Shown: positions 16,700-26,301, counted from the first letter of the stretch. The stretch: 64,000 nucleotides of DNA from Methylotenera_A sp046598525 (GCA_046598525.1 JBKJIJ010000004.1:62001-126000); one strand, 5' to 3'. A program made the numbers and translations. Notes: generated by a model from the sequence alone, not told the origin.

Positions 16700-18106
16700 A
16701 TGTCCACCTCACGTCGTGACTTTGTGAAATTGGTTGGTTCAACCGCCATGCTTGCACCTCTTGCAGCACTATATTCTCGCTCTGCTAGTGCAGCCCCATC
16801 TTTTGGCCCTGGTTTTGGTATGTTAAAAGATGTTTTGCCTTCGAATACTAATGATATTGTTGGATACAACCTAGATGGTTCAGTTGCATTTGATTACCGT
16901 GGTAAAGCACTTGTTTCTTTGCCACCTGAATTCCGTTATTCAGTAGTATCTTGGACAGGTCAAACCATGAGCGATGGCACTCGTGTTCCTGGTGACCACG
17001 ATGGTATGGCTGCTTTCCGTGGCAAAGACGGCACAACAGTATTAGTGCGTAACCATGAATTAAGCAATCGTGAATCAAAACAAGGCAGTAATGCCGGTGT
17101 AGTTGTTGCAGATGACCTTAAGTATGATACTTGGTGTAATGGCGGTACTACTACATTAATCATGGATGACGAAGGTCGCTTAATTCGTGACTTTGCTTCC
17201 TTAGGTGGCACTAATAACAATTGTGCAGGTGGTTTGACACCTTGGGGTACTTGGCTTACCTGTGAAGAAAGCACCAATATGCCAAGCGGCACGACTACAG
17301 GATATCAACAACGTCATGGCTATGTATTTGAAGTGCCGGCTGACGCTACTGGTCCAGTAAAAGCTGAGCCTATCGTGGCAATGGGCCGCTTTAACCATGA
17401 AGCGACTGCAAACGATCCTGAAACTGGTTACGTTTATCAAACCGAAGATCGTGGCGACAGCTGTTTCTACCGTTATATGCCAAATGTGCCTGGTAAACTA
17501 ATTGAAGGCGGCAGATTGCAAGCACTTAAATTAAGTGGCCCAAGCTATGTAACTGTAGATCCTTTAAATGGAAGTGTGGATACCAAAACTGGTTTTCTTG
17601 ATAAGCTAAACGTACCATTAGTTTGCGAGTGGGTGGATATTGACAATGTTGATCCAGACACCGATAGCGTTCGTTTTGAAGCACATAGCAAAGGTGCTGC
17701 TAAATTCTCACGTGGCGAAGGTATGTGGTATGGCGACAATAACATCTACTTCGTTTGTTCTAATGGTGGCAACATTGGTAGAGGCCAAGTCTTCGCATAC
17801 AACACGGTTGCCGAAACATTGACGCTTATCGTCGAATCAATAGACCGTAGCGTCATTGATGCGCCTGACAATATCACGGTAGGTCCTGATGGTCGCCTTT
17901 ACATTTACGAAGACGGCAGCGGCGGCAACAACATTGTGGGCGTTAACTCCAAGGGTGAATTGTACCGAGTTGCAGAGAACAAGATTAACGGTTCCGAATT
18001 TGCTGGTGGTTGCTTCTCACACAACGGCCGCTTTATGTTTGTGAACATGCAAAGTCCTGGTCTAACATTGGTCATCGAAGGTCCATGGCGCAAAGGTCAA
18101 CGTTAA
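16700..18106 (+). CDS. PhoX-like phosphatase (DUF839), Tat-exported
   Basis: A 468-residue periplasmic protein. The twin-arginine motif STSRRDFVKLVG is at residues 2-13, followed by a hydrophobic stretch and an ASAAP cleavage region. The body carries DUF839/PhoX signatures (DHDGMAAF, VRNHELSN, GGTTTLIMD, NCAGGLTPWGTWLTCEES, FNHEA), family residues that bind Ca and Fe in PhoX alkaline phosphatases. The start is the ATG with AGGAG upstream (16688-16692). tatA, tatB and tatC follow after a terminator, which suggests a dedicated or preferred export partner. A phosphate-specific role is by homology only. Confidence 0.88.
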   Translation: MSTSRRDFVKLVGSTAMLAPLAALYSRSASAAPSFGPGFGMLKDVLPSNTNDIVGYNLDGSVAFDYRGKALVSLPPEFRYSVVSWTGQTMSDGTRVPGDHDGMAAFRGKDGTTVLVRNHELSNRESKQGSNAGVVVADDLKYDTWCNGGTTTLIMDDEGRLIRDFASLGGTNNNCAGGLTPWGTWLTCEESTNMPSGTTTGYQQRHGYVFEVPADATGPVKAEPIVAMGRFNHEATANDPETGYVYQTEDRGDSCFYRYMPNVPGKLIEGGRLQALKLSGPSYVTVDPLNGSVDTKTGFLDKLNVPLVCEWVDIDNVDPDTDSVRFEAHSKGAAKFSRGEGMWYGDNNIYFVCSNGGNIGRGQVFAYNTVAETLTLIVESIDRSVIDAPDNITVGPDGRLYIYEDGSGGNNIVGVNSKGELYRVAENKINGSEFAGGCFSHNGRFMFVNMQSPGLTLVIEGPWRKGQR

Positions 18107-18145
18107 TCGTTTTGTCACAAAATAAGAGCATTATTTATGCTTGAT

Positions 18146-18177
18146 AAAAAAGGGTAGTTTTTGGCTACCCTTTTTAT
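18146..18177 (+). terminator. Terminator between the PhoX-like gene and tatA
   Basis: AAAAAGGGTAG / CTACCCTTTTT with a seven-base loop and T tail. It implies that tatABC is expressed by read-through or from a separate promoter. Confidence 0.88.
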
Positions 18178-18206
18178 TTGAATGATATTAAAAGGAAAGC
18201 GACATC

Positions 18207-18416
18207 ATGGGTTCATTTAGCATTTGGCATTGGGTGATTGTATTGGTAGTTGTAATGCTGGTATTCGGTACAAAGAAATTGCGTAATGTAGGTACTGACT
18301 TGGGCGGTGCGGTAAAAGGCTTTAAAGAGGCGATGCAAGATGTAAAGCCGGCCATTCAGGAAAACAATCCGATTGATCCTGTCATTATCGACACACGAGA
18401 AAAAGCGCAATCTTAA
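18207..18416 (+). CDS. tatA: Sec-independent translocase subunit TatA
   Basis: A 69-residue pore-forming subunit of the twin-arginine translocase. One membrane helix (WHWVIVLVVVMLVFGTKKL) with the FG hinge is followed by the amphipathic helix LGGAVKGFKEAMQD and a charged tail. Ribosome site AAAGGAAA lies upstream. It heads tatA-tatB-tatC with gaps of 3 and 2 bases, a clear operon. Confidence 0.95.
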   Translation: MGSFSIWHWVIVLVVVMLVFGTKKLRNVGTDLGGAVKGFKEAMQDVKPAIQENNPIDPVIIDTREKAQS

Positions 18417-18419
18417 ATC

Positions 18420-18737
18420 ATGTTCGATATTGCCTTTTCGGAGTTGTTTGTCATCATGTTGGTTGGGTTAATTGTGATTGGCCCCAAGAAACTACCAACG
18501 CTAGCAAGAACGGCTGGCTTGCTATTCGGTAAAGCGCAGCGTCAAATCGCTGAACTTAAAAAAGACATTGAACGCGATCTCAGAACACAAGAACTTCAGA
18601 ATATGGAAGTTGAAATGCGCCAAAAATTCAGCACTGTCGAATCGGAAATACATAAGCAGGTTCAGGACGTTAGGGCTGAAATTAAGTTAGATTCGCCGTC
18701 AAAAACCGATCCATTAGAAACAAGCAAAGTAACTTAG
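18420..18737 (+). CDS. tatB: Twin-arginine translocase subunit TatB
   Basis: A 105-residue receptor subunit that with TatC binds twin-arginine signals. The N-terminal helix begins MFDIAFSELFVIMLVGLIVIGPKKLP, with the Glu and the GP hinge that separate TatB from TatA. A long charged amphipathic helix follows (RQIAELKKDIERDL...). It lies three bases after tatA. Confidence 0.95.
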   Translation: MFDIAFSELFVIMLVGLIVIGPKKLPTLARTAGLLFGKAQRQIAELKKDIERDLRTQELQNMEVEMRQKFSTVESEIHKQVQDVRAEIKLDSPSKTDPLETSKVT

Positions 18738-18739
18738 GG

Positions 18740-19486
18740 ATGGAAACTTCCGAAACAATCGTTAGCCACCTGATTGAGTTACGTAACAGGCTCATTCGCG
18801 CAGTACTCGGCCTTATCATCACTTTTGCGTGCCTCACACCAATAGCGAACAAGCTTTATACCTGGTTAGCACAACCGATGCTGGATCAGTTGCCAGCGGG
18901 TGGCACAATGGTCGCAATTGCCGTTGCGACACCTTTTTTTGTGCCTATTAAAGTGGCGTTCTTTGCAGCATTCCTGATTTCATTACCGCATACCCTTTAT
19001 CAATTATGGGCTTTTATCGCACCTGGCCTTTATCCCCACGAAAAGCGAAGCTTTGCCCCTATAGTCCTGCTATCAACGCTACTCTTTCTTGCAGGTATGG
19101 CATTCGCGTACTTCCTTGTGTTTCCTGTGGTGTTTGGTTTTTTAATTGGCGCAGCTCCTGATGGTATCGCCGTAATGACCGATATCGACAATTACCTTAG
19201 TTTTGTGATGTCCCTGTTTTTAGCCTTCGGTATTTCATTTGAGGTGCCAGTAGCAGTTTTCATCATAGTGAAGCTCGGTTGGGTAAGCATTGCGCAGCTT
19301 CGTGATAGCCGTTCGTATGTCATCGTCGGAGCCTTCGTTGCTGGAGCCATTTTGACACCACCCGATGTAATCTCACAACTGATGTTGGCAATCCCGCTTT
19401 GGCTACTTTATGAAGCTGGAATCTTGGTTGCAGAGTTTTCTATTACTCAAGAGCCAGAATCTAAGATACTTAAACCCCAGCCATGA
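18740..19486 (+). CDS. tatC: Twin-arginine translocase subunit TatC
   Basis: A 248-residue six-helix membrane protein forming the signal-peptide docking site. The N-terminal cytoplasmic HLIELRNRLIRA motif is typical, and the first periplasmic loop (PLAQPM-like WLAQPMLDQLP) and SFEVPVAVFIIVKLG are seen. It starts two bases after the tatB stop. It ends the tat operon; 219 non-coding bases then separate it from convergent gyrB. Confidence 0.96.
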   Translation: METSETIVSHLIELRNRLIRAVLGLIITFACLTPIANKLYTWLAQPMLDQLPAGGTMVAIAVATPFFVPIKVAFFAAFLISLPHTLYQLWAFIAPGLYPHEKRSFAPIVLLSTLLFLAGMAFAYFLVFPVVFGFLIGAAPDGIAVMTDIDNYLSFVMSLFLAFGISFEVPVAVFIIVKLGWVSIAQLRDSRSYVIVGAFVAGAILTPPDVISQLMLAIPLWLLYEAGILVAEFSITQEPESKILKPQP

Positions 19487-19705
19487 GAGTATATTTTACA
19501 TCTCTAGAGATACCATCTTTCGTCTAAATAGTGTTGTGCTAATTTACGCCATCAAAGTAGATTGGCATGCCCAAACTGCGGTCAAATCAATAAAAATCAC
19601 AATTTAAAAATTAAAGGTTTTATCTTTAATTAAATATCCGAAAAGGGCTGACAACTGATTTAGTAAATTTAAAAAATCTAGAAATCAGTGAGAACCTACA
19701 CAACA

Positions 19706-22123
19706 TTAAATGTCCAAATTACCTGCGCGCAAGGCATTATTTTCGATAAATGCACGCCTAGGTTCTACGTTATCGCCCATTAATGTGGTGAAAATTTCAT
19801 CGGCGGCAATCGCATCATCAATTTGCACTTTTAATAAACGGCGCACCATTGGGTCCATAGTGGTTTCCCAAAGTTGCTCTGGGTTCATCTCGCCCAAACC
19901 TTTATAGCGTTGAATATTCAAGGTGTTTTTAGCTTCCGATAACAACCAATCTAAGGCTTGTTTAAAGGTGCTCACGTTGTGTTCTTTGTCGTTGCGTTTG
20001 ATGGTTGCGCCTGCACCAACCAAGCCTTGCAATAAGCTAGAAACTTTATTAATTTGGCGGTAATCGCCGCTACTTAAAAATGCCGCATCAATTACGCAGC
20101 ATTGCAAATTGCCGTGCACGTATTTGTTCACTTCTAAACGGTAGCTGTTTGATTCTGCATCAAAGCCCACAATGACCTCTGAGCCAATCGCACCTAAAAT
20201 CGGGCGCAATTGCTCAGCCACTTTATTGGCGTTGGCTTCATCGCTTAAATTAATATCGCCTACATCTTGAATAGCGCGCAACACGCTTTCGTCATACAGC
20301 GCGGCAATGCGGCGAATAACGGCTTCGGTTAGCACCATTTGCTTGGCGATTTCTGAAAGTGGTGCACCTGTTAATACGCCAGCTTCCGTTTTTGTATCTA
20401 ACTCAGCCCCTTTTAAAGCTGAATTCAGCAAGTAAATATCCAGCTCTTGCTGATCTTTTAAATAGCGCTCATCTTTGCCTTGTTTTACTTTATACAAAGG
20501 TGGTTGGGCAATGTAAATATGGCCGCGCTCTACTAATTCAGTCATTTGGCGATAGAAGAAGGTTAATAGCAAAGTACGAATATGCGCACCATCCACATCG
20601 GCATCGGTCATGATGATAATGCGGTGATAGCGCAATTTTTCTACATTAAAATCCGCTTTACCAATGCTAGTGCCCAGCGCGGTAATCAATGTGGCAATTT
20701 CTTGTGAGCCTAATAATTTATCAAAACGCGCTTTTTCAACGTTTAAAATTTTACCTTTAAGTGGCAAAATAGCTTGATTCTTACGATCACGCCCCTGCTT
20801 AGCTGAACCGCCCGCTGAATCACCCTCAACTAGGTACAATTCGCATTTTGATGGATCACGCTCTTGGCAATCGGCCAATTTACCCGGCAAGCCCATGGTA
20901 TCCATTACACCCTTACGACGCGTTATTTCGCGCGCTTTTCGCGCGGCTTCGCGTGCACGGGCGGCATCTACAATTTTGCCGCAGATGATTTTGGCATCGG
21001 CTGGATTTTCAGCTAAAAATTCCATTAACTTGGCTGAAACCACTTCTGAAACCACTGGTTGCACTTCGCTAGAAACCAATTTATCTTTGGTTTGCGATGA
21101 AAATTTAGGATCTGGCACTTTAACCGATAGCACACAAGTAATGCCTTCACGCATATCGTCGCCTGTGGTTTCCACTTTGGCTTTTTTAGCCATGTCTGTT
21201 TGTTCAATATATTGATTCAAAGTACGCGTCATGGCTGTGCGCAAACCAGTTAAATGGGTGCCGCCATCGCGCTGCGGAATATTATTGGTAAAGCATTGCA
21301 CGGTTTCAGAGTAGCTATCGTTCCATTGCATCGCTACTTCAATTGTCATGCCATCTTTTTCGCCGCTGGCATAAAAAGTCTTAGGATGAAGCACGGTTTT
21401 GCTGCGGTTAATATATTCCACAAAGCCTTTAATGCCGCCTGCGTGGGCAAAATTTTCAGATTTGCCATTACGTTGGTCAATTAACTCAATTTTGACGCCG
21501 AAATTTAAAAACGATAACTCGCGAATACGTTTGGCTAAAATTTCAAAGTGATATTCCACCAAAACAAAAGTTTCAACAGAAGCCAAAAAGTGCACTTCTG
21601 TGCCTTTTTTATCGGTTTTACCCGTTAAAGCTAATGGCGCTACTGGCACACCGCGTTGAAATTCCATTTGATGCACTTGTTTATTGCGGTAAATTTTTAA
21701 ACGCAGCCAATCGGATAGCGCATTAACCACTGAAACGCCCACGCCATGTAAGCCGCCAGACACTTTATAAGAGTTTTGGTCAAACTTTCCGCCAGCGTGC
21801 AATTCCGTCATTACAATTTCAGCGGCTGATCGTTGCGGATCATGCTTATCATCGGTTTTAATGTCGGTTGGAATGCCGCGCCCGTTATCCGAGACGCTAA
21901 TACTGTTATCAGGATGGATGATGACCTTAATATCATCGCAATGGCCCGCCAAGGCCTCATCAATCGCGTTATCCAGCACTTCAAACACCATATGATGCAA
22001 ACCAGAGCCATCAGACGTATCGCCAATGTACATGCCTGGGCGCTTACGTACCGCATCTAAGCCTTCTAAAATCTTAATACTGTCTGAATTGTATTCTGGT
22101 TGTGCTTTTGGGGTATTAGCCAT
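19706..22123 (-). CDS. gyrB: DNA gyrase subunit B
   Basis: An 805-residue ATPase subunit of gyrase, which introduces negative supercoils. GHKL ATP-binding motifs (EVLDNAIDEALAG, DNGRGIP, GLHGVG), the TOPRIM motifs (EGDSAGGSAKQGRDR, DADVDGAHI) and the C-terminal RYKGLGEMNPEQLWETTM are intact. The ATG at 22123 gives the usual MANTP-type start; an in-frame ATG at 22198 would add 25 unrelated residues and overlap a parS site, so it is rejected. dnaN lies directly upstream in the same direction with no recF between them. Confidence 0.97.
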   Translation of the reverse strand: MANTPKAQPEYNSDSIKILEGLDAVRKRPGMYIGDTSDGSGLHHMVFEVLDNAIDEALAGHCDDIKVIIHPDNSISVSDNGRGIPTDIKTDDKHDPQRSAAEIVMTELHAGGKFDQNSYKVSGGLHGVGVSVVNALSDWLRLKIYRNKQVHQMEFQRGVPVAPLALTGKTDKKGTEVHFLASVETFVLVEYHFEILAKRIRELSFLNFGVKIELIDQRNGKSENFAHAGGIKGFVEYINRSKTVLHPKTFYASGEKDGMTIEVAMQWNDSYSETVQCFTNNIPQRDGGTHLTGLRTAMTRTLNQYIEQTDMAKKAKVETTGDDMREGITCVLSVKVPDPKFSSQTKDKLVSSEVQPVVSEVVSAKLMEFLAENPADAKIICGKIVDAARAREAARKAREITRRKGVMDTMGLPGKLADCQERDPSKCELYLVEGDSAGGSAKQGRDRKNQAILPLKGKILNVEKARFDKLLGSQEIATLITALGTSIGKADFNVEKLRYHRIIIMTDADVDGAHIRTLLLTFFYRQMTELVERGHIYIAQPPLYKVKQGKDERYLKDQQELDIYLLNSALKGAELDTKTEAGVLTGAPLSEIAKQMVLTEAVIRRIAALYDESVLRAIQDVGDINLSDEANANKVAEQLRPILGAIGSEVIVGFDAESNSYRLEVNKYVHGNLQCCVIDAAFLSSGDYRQINKVSSLLQGLVGAGATIKRNDKEHNVSTFKQALDWLLSEAKNTLNIQRYKGLGEMNPEQLWETTMDPMVRRLLKVQIDDAIAADEIFTTLMGDNVEPRRAFIENNALRAGNLDI

Positions 22124-22190
22124 ACTATTTTCTTTACTTTGAATAAATGGGTTTATTACTATTTTTTTATACAGTTTCACGTTCTTACAC

Positions 22191-22206
22191 TGTTTCACGT
22201 GAAACA
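22191..22206. promoter_or_regulatory. parS: parS site 1 (gyrB-dnaN gap)
   Basis: A perfect TGTTTCACGTGAAACA, the universal ParB-binding sequence. A partial half-site TTTCACGT lies 17 bases to its left. Confidence 0.95.
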
Positions 22207-22218
22207 GGCATTTATAAT

Positions 22219-23322
22219 TTAAATACGCATTGGCATCACCACATATTTGTAGTTTTGATCATTAGGTACTGTAATTAAACAACTGCTATTAGCGTCCGCA
22301 AACGAAAAATTAATATTTTCATCCGTTACATTATTCAGCACATCAATTAAATACGTCACATTAAAGCCAATATCTAAACCATCTTGGCTGTATTCAATTT
22401 CTAATTCTTCTTCTGCTTCTTCTTGCTCAGTATTGGTGCTGATCAATTTTAAATTATTATTGCTTAATACCATGCGAATACCGCGGTATTTTTCATTGGA
22501 TAAAATAGAAGCGCGCTGCATGGCGGTTAATACGCCTAAACGATTCACGCTAAAGGTATTTTGATGATTGGTTGGAATCACGCGATGATAATCCGGAAAT
22601 TTTCCGTCAATCACTTTTGAGATTAAGCGAATATCGCTAAAACTAAAATTAACCTGTCCGGTAGTAATTTCAATCGCTACTTCTTCTTCACTATCATTTA
22701 ACAACTTAATTAATTCAATCACGGTTTTTCTAGGAATAATCACATCGGTTTTATCGTATTGCTGATTTAATTTAGCCGATGTAAAGCTTAAACGGTGGCC
22801 ATCTGTGCCCACTACATTCAAATTGTCTTCGTTTACCTCAAGCAATAAGCCGTTTAAATAATAGCGAATATCTTGCTGCGCCATGGCAAATTCAACTTGT
22901 TTGAATAGTTTTTTTAGCGCAATCTGGCTAACGGTAATATTCGTACCAGAGCCGCCCGCTTTGGTCATTACAGGGTAATCCGCTGCTGGTAATGTTTGCA
23001 AATTAAAGCGACTTTTGCCGGCTTTAACAGTCATACGGCTATCGTTTGTCACCATATCAATATCAGCCGATTCTGGCAAAGAGCGGCAAATATCCAAGAA
23101 TTTTTTGGCCGATATTGTCGTAGAAAGCTCTCCATTAAAGCTATTTTCCACCGTTAATGAAATTTGCATTTCTAAATCTGTTGCCGTTAACTGTATTTGA
23201 TTATTTTTAGCTTCCAATAATAAATTAGACAATATTGGCAGCGTATGACGGCGCTCGACAATACTGGTGACATTCATTAATGGCTTTAACAATGTTTCGC
23301 GATTTATTTTAATTTGCATCAT
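22219..23322 (-). CDS. dnaN: DNA polymerase III beta sliding clamp
   Basis: A 367-residue clamp of three repeated domains, matching the E. coli length. N-terminal MQIKINRETLLKPL and C-terminal YVVMPMRI are the usual ends. The start has AGGA six bases upstream of the first of two consecutive ATG codons. It lies between oriC and gyrB, transcribed away from dnaA. Confidence 0.97.
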   Translation of the reverse strand: MMQIKINRETLLKPLMNVTSIVERRHTLPILSNLLLEAKNNQIQLTATDLEMQISLTVENSFNGELSTTISAKKFLDICRSLPESADIDMVTNDSRMTVKAGKSRFNLQTLPAADYPVMTKAGGSGTNITVSQIALKKLFKQVEFAMAQQDIRYYLNGLLLEVNEDNLNVVGTDGHRLSFTSAKLNQQYDKTDVIIPRKTVIELIKLLNDSEEEVAIEITTGQVNFSFSDIRLISKVIDGKFPDYHRVIPTNHQNTFSVNRLGVLTAMQRASILSNEKYRGIRMVLSNNNLKLISTNTEQEEAEEELEIEYSQDGLDIGFNVTYLIDVLNNVTDENINFSFADANSSCLITVPNDQNYKYVVMPMRI

Positions 23323-23627
23323 TCCATATCCTAAATTTAACGCTTCAATTTTTGTTTATTCAACCACATTAGTTTTTATTTAAAAAGTAATATAAAAAAT
23401 AATAGTAATAATAATGCTGCTTTTTTCTGTGTGTAACTCTAATAACCTTTTTAAATCAACTACTTATTTACTATTTACATCTGTTTATAACTCAATCTAT
23501 TTCTGTGGCCTAATTGTGTATAAAATTTTCCTCTTAGCAAAAAAGCGTTTTACGCAATTTTCATCCACAATATAAAAGCAGACTTATCCACAAGGCTAAA
23601 CTCTTATTTTTAATCTCTAATAACTTT
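23323..23627. other. oriC: Probable replication origin oriC
   Basis: The gap between dnaA and dnaN holds several DnaA boxes: TTATCCACA (23584-23592, +), TTATACACA (23515-23523, -), and one-mismatch boxes at 23561-23569 (+), 23482-23490 (-) and 23428-23436 (-). Beside the last, the plus strand reads TAG-TAA-TAA-TAA (23403-23414) next to a GCTGC patch and then a nearly pure AT stretch (23371-23402), matching the arrangement box / GC patch / DnaA-trio / unwinding region known from Bacillus. Genes diverge from this part of the window and parS sites flank it. Confidence 0.82.
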
Positions 23628-25109
23628 TTAATCCCTAATTACTTGGGTTAAAAAGCCTAAATCACGCGCAATGCTTTGATCATTCAAGCGTAATTGCTCA
23701 ATTTCATCGCAGGCATGCATCACAGTGGTGTGATGACGGCTACCAAATGCTTCACCAATCTCAGGAAAGCTATGGTTGGTTAATTCTCGCGCAAGGCTCA
23801 TGGCTACTTGCCTAGGCCGCGCAAAATTACGCGAGCGCTTTTTGCTATACATTTCACCAACTTTAATTTTGTAATAATCCGCTACCGTTTTTTGAATATT
23901 CTCAATGGTAATTTGTCTACCGCGTACTGCAATTAAATCGCGCAAGGCATCTTTTGCTAAATGCACATCAATCGCATGCCCTGTAAAGTTTGCCATCGCC
24001 ACAATACGATTTAAAGCACCTTCTAACTCGCGCACGCTAGAGCGAATTTGTTTAGCCACAAAAAACGCCACGTCTTCAGTAATATGAATTTTAGATTCTT
24101 CTGCTTTTTTCAGCAAAATCGCTACGCGCATTTCTAATTCAGGCGGCTCTACCGCAACGGTTAAGCCCCAGCTAAAACGCGTGCGCAAACGCTCATCCAC
24201 ATCCACAATTTCTTTTGGATACGTATCGCAAGTAATGACAATCTGCTTTTTTTCTTCAATTAAAGTATTAAATGCGTAAAAAAACTCTTCTTGCGTACGA
24301 TTCTTTTTAGCAAAAAACTGAATATCATCAATCAACAATAAATCAAGCGAGTGATATTGACGCTTAAATTCATCAAACGCCTTGTTTTCATAGGCTTTTA
24401 CCACATCAGATACATAACGTTCTGCATGCAAATAACGAATTTTAGCGTCTGGTTTTTGTTGTTTTAATTGGTTGCCAATGGCTTGCAGCAAATGCGTTTT
24501 GCCCAAACCCACGCCGCCATAAATAAATAACGGGTTATACGATTCACCTGGATTGCCCGCGACTTGAATAGCCGCGGCGCGCGCCAATTGGTTAGCGCGA
24601 CCGGTTACATAATTATCGAAGTTAAAACTGGGGTTTAAACCAGAGGCGCGCTCAATACTGCGGCCGCTACTATTGCGGCTATTGCTGCTTATTTTAATTG
24701 AGTCATCTTTGCCGGAATTTGTTTGGTTTGAATTTGCCGCATTGCTTGAACCATTTGTATTATTTAATCCAGCCGATGGCACCGCGCGCACAATATCGCC
24801 CACTTGCGTTGGCAGCTGTTTTCTAAAATCGCTGTTTCTTTCTTTGTTGGCCGGCTTGACTTGGTTAATACACAGCTCAATAACGGTATCTTCCGGTAAT
24901 AATTCAGCGGCAATGGTTTCAATTTTATTTAAAAAACGATCTTTTACCCATTGCTGCACAAATTTATTTGGCGCCAGCAAACGAATGGCATGCTTACCTT
25001 GCTCGGTCTGCACCATTTCGGTTTGCAGGGGTTTAATCCATGTATTAAATTGTTGCGCTGAAAGCTCTTGTTCAAAGCGACTTAGGCAGGTAGGCCAAAA
25101 ATTATTCAT
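23628..25109 (-). CDS. dnaA: Chromosomal replication initiator DnaA
   Basis: A 493-residue initiator. Domain I (1-85) is followed by a low-complexity Asn/Ser linker (about 115-155). The AAA+ domain has Walker A GGVGLGKTHL and Walker B LLLIDDIQFF, and domain IV carries the box-recognition helix HHTTVMHACDEIEQL. It is transcribed towards oriC and dnaN. The linker is notably rich in Asn and Ser, typical of a disordered domain II. Confidence 0.98.
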   Translation of the reverse strand: MNNFWPTCLSRFEQELSAQQFNTWIKPLQTEMVQTEQGKHAIRLLAPNKFVQQWVKDRFLNKIETIAAELLPEDTVIELCINQVKPANKERNSDFRKQLPTQVGDIVRAVPSAGLNNTNGSSNAANSNQTNSGKDDSIKISSNSRNSSGRSIERASGLNPSFNFDNYVTGRANQLARAAAIQVAGNPGESYNPLFIYGGVGLGKTHLLQAIGNQLKQQKPDAKIRYLHAERYVSDVVKAYENKAFDEFKRQYHSLDLLLIDDIQFFAKKNRTQEEFFYAFNTLIEEKKQIVITCDTYPKEIVDVDERLRTRFSWGLTVAVEPPELEMRVAILLKKAEESKIHITEDVAFFVAKQIRSSVRELEGALNRIVAMANFTGHAIDVHLAKDALRDLIAVRGRQITIENIQKTVADYYKIKVGEMYSKKRSRNFARPRQVAMSLARELTNHSFPEIGEAFGSRHHTTVMHACDEIEQLRLNDQSIARDLGFLTQVIRD

Positions 25110-25410
25110 CTATTGCCTAAAACCTCAAGCTTTATTGTTATCGTGTTAATAGAATTTAAGCAAGTTTGTATAGAAACATCTCACTTTTAAAAACGTAAGT
25201 ATTTAGGATTCTTCGTTTTATGATTGAATCAAGTATGATTTGCTTAAAATGACAGCAAAAAATCATTTACGTATTAATCTATTTTAGCTGGTTTAATCAG
25301 ACTTATCCACAGCCATTTGATGTGTTGATTAAACTAAATAGTAATTGACAAAACACCCACTTATCGTGTTTAATGATGGGCTTTGTAGCATTAGCTCGGT
25401 GGAGAATTAA
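25110..25410. promoter_or_regulatory. dnaA-rpmH divergent promoter region
   Basis: A 301-base gap with one perfect DnaA box TTATCCACA (25303-25311), probably for DnaA autoregulation. A strong promoter for rpmH lies at TTGACA (25345-25350), 18-base spacer, TTTAAT (25369-25374). No gene is seen. Confidence 0.7.
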
Positions 25411-25545
25411 ATGAAACGTACCTATCAACCTTCCAAAACACGTCGTGCACGTACACACGGTTTTTTAGTTCGCATGAAAACTAAAGGCGGTCGTGCTGTT
25501 ATTGCAGCGCGTCGTGCTAAAGGTCGTTCGCGTCTAGGTCTATAA
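25411..25545 (+). CDS. rpmH: 50S ribosomal protein L34
   Basis: A 44-residue highly basic ribosomal protein, recognised in full (MKRTYQPSKTRRARTHGF at the N end, AKGRSRLGL at the C end). GGTGGAG precedes the ATG. It heads the conserved run rpmH-rnpA-yidD-yidC-mnmE, transcribed away from the origin. Confidence 0.98.
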   Translation: MKRTYQPSKTRRARTHGFLVRMKTKGGRAVIAARRAKGRSRLGL

Positions 25546-25596
25546 TTATTTTACCTGCTGCTTACAGTGGGTAATCAATAATCAAGTAACGACCAA

Positions 25597-25953
25597 TTGG
25601 TAAAGTTTAGATTACCTAAACAAGCCAAATTATTAAAAACGGATGATTTTTCATCCGTTTTTAATTTGCGTAAACGAATCGCAAATACCTATTTGGTTAT
25701 TCGCTTTAAACCAAATAATCTTAATCGTCCGCGCTTAGGATTAGTGGTTGGCAAAAAAACCGCTAAATTAGCGGTTCATCGCAATTACATGAAACGTGTT
25801 TTGCGCGAATTTTTTAGGTTAAACCAGCATCAATTGCCATCGCTTGATTTAGTGGTTCAGGTACAAAAAAAGTTTCAAAAAACCGATTTTGTCCAACTAA
25901 AACAAGAGTTTGACAAATTAACGCAAAAGTTAATTGAAAAACATAATAGATAA
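25597..25953 (+). CDS. rnpA: Ribonuclease P protein component
   Basis: A 118-residue protein subunit of RNase P that helps mature tRNA 5' ends. The RNA-contact helix KLAVHRNYMKRVLREFFR (near residues 57-74) matches the family's R-N-R type motif, and PRLGLVVGKK precedes it. The start appears to be TTG; no ATG fits and no strong ribosome site is seen. The stop touches the yidD start. Confidence 0.95.
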   Translation: MVKFRLPKQAKLLKTDDFSSVFNLRKRIANTYLVIRFKPNNLNRPRLGLVVGKKTAKLAVHRNYMKRVLREFFRLNQHQLPSLDLVVQVQKKFQKTDFVQLKQEFDKLTQKLIEKHNR

Positions 25954-26217
25954 ATGACGCAAAAAATGAAACGTAATTTTTACTTAAATATAACGTTTTC
26001 TAACAATATGACCCATATTTTAGTGGCTTTTATTCGCTTGTATCAAATCGCATTAAGTCCTTTTTTTGGTCAGCAATGCCGATTTAACCCAACTTGTTCG
26101 TATTACGCGATTGAGAGCATTCATAAACACGGCGCTTGGCGCGGTTTAGGTTTAACATTAAAACGCTTATCACGCTGCCATCCTTGGCATGCAGGCGGTA
26201 GCGACCCAGTACCTTAA
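25954..26217 (+). CDS. yidD: Membrane protein insertion efficiency factor YidD
   Basis: An 87-residue protein with the family core QCRFNPTCSYYAIESI and RLSRCHPWHAGGSDPVP, including the three conserved Cys. It begins directly after the rnpA stop. An internal ATG at 26008 (MTHILVAFIRLYQ) would give the more usual short N-terminus; neither start has a clear ribosome site, so the true start is uncertain. Confidence 0.93.
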   Translation: MTQKMKRNFYLNITFSNNMTHILVAFIRLYQIALSPFFGQQCRFNPTCSYYAIESIHKHGAWRGLGLTLKRLSRCHPWHAGGSDPVP

Positions 26218-26301
26218 TATTTACTAGAATATTTATTCGCACACTTAATGAATAAATGCTTTGTTAACAAAACAGAATTATAGAAAAAGTTTATAAAACC
26301 C

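Noticed and set aside
22123..22198. Upstream in-frame ATG that would extend GyrB by 25 residues
   Set aside because: The extra residues do not resemble GyrB and the start would lie across a parS site; ATG 22123 gives the normal length and N-terminus.
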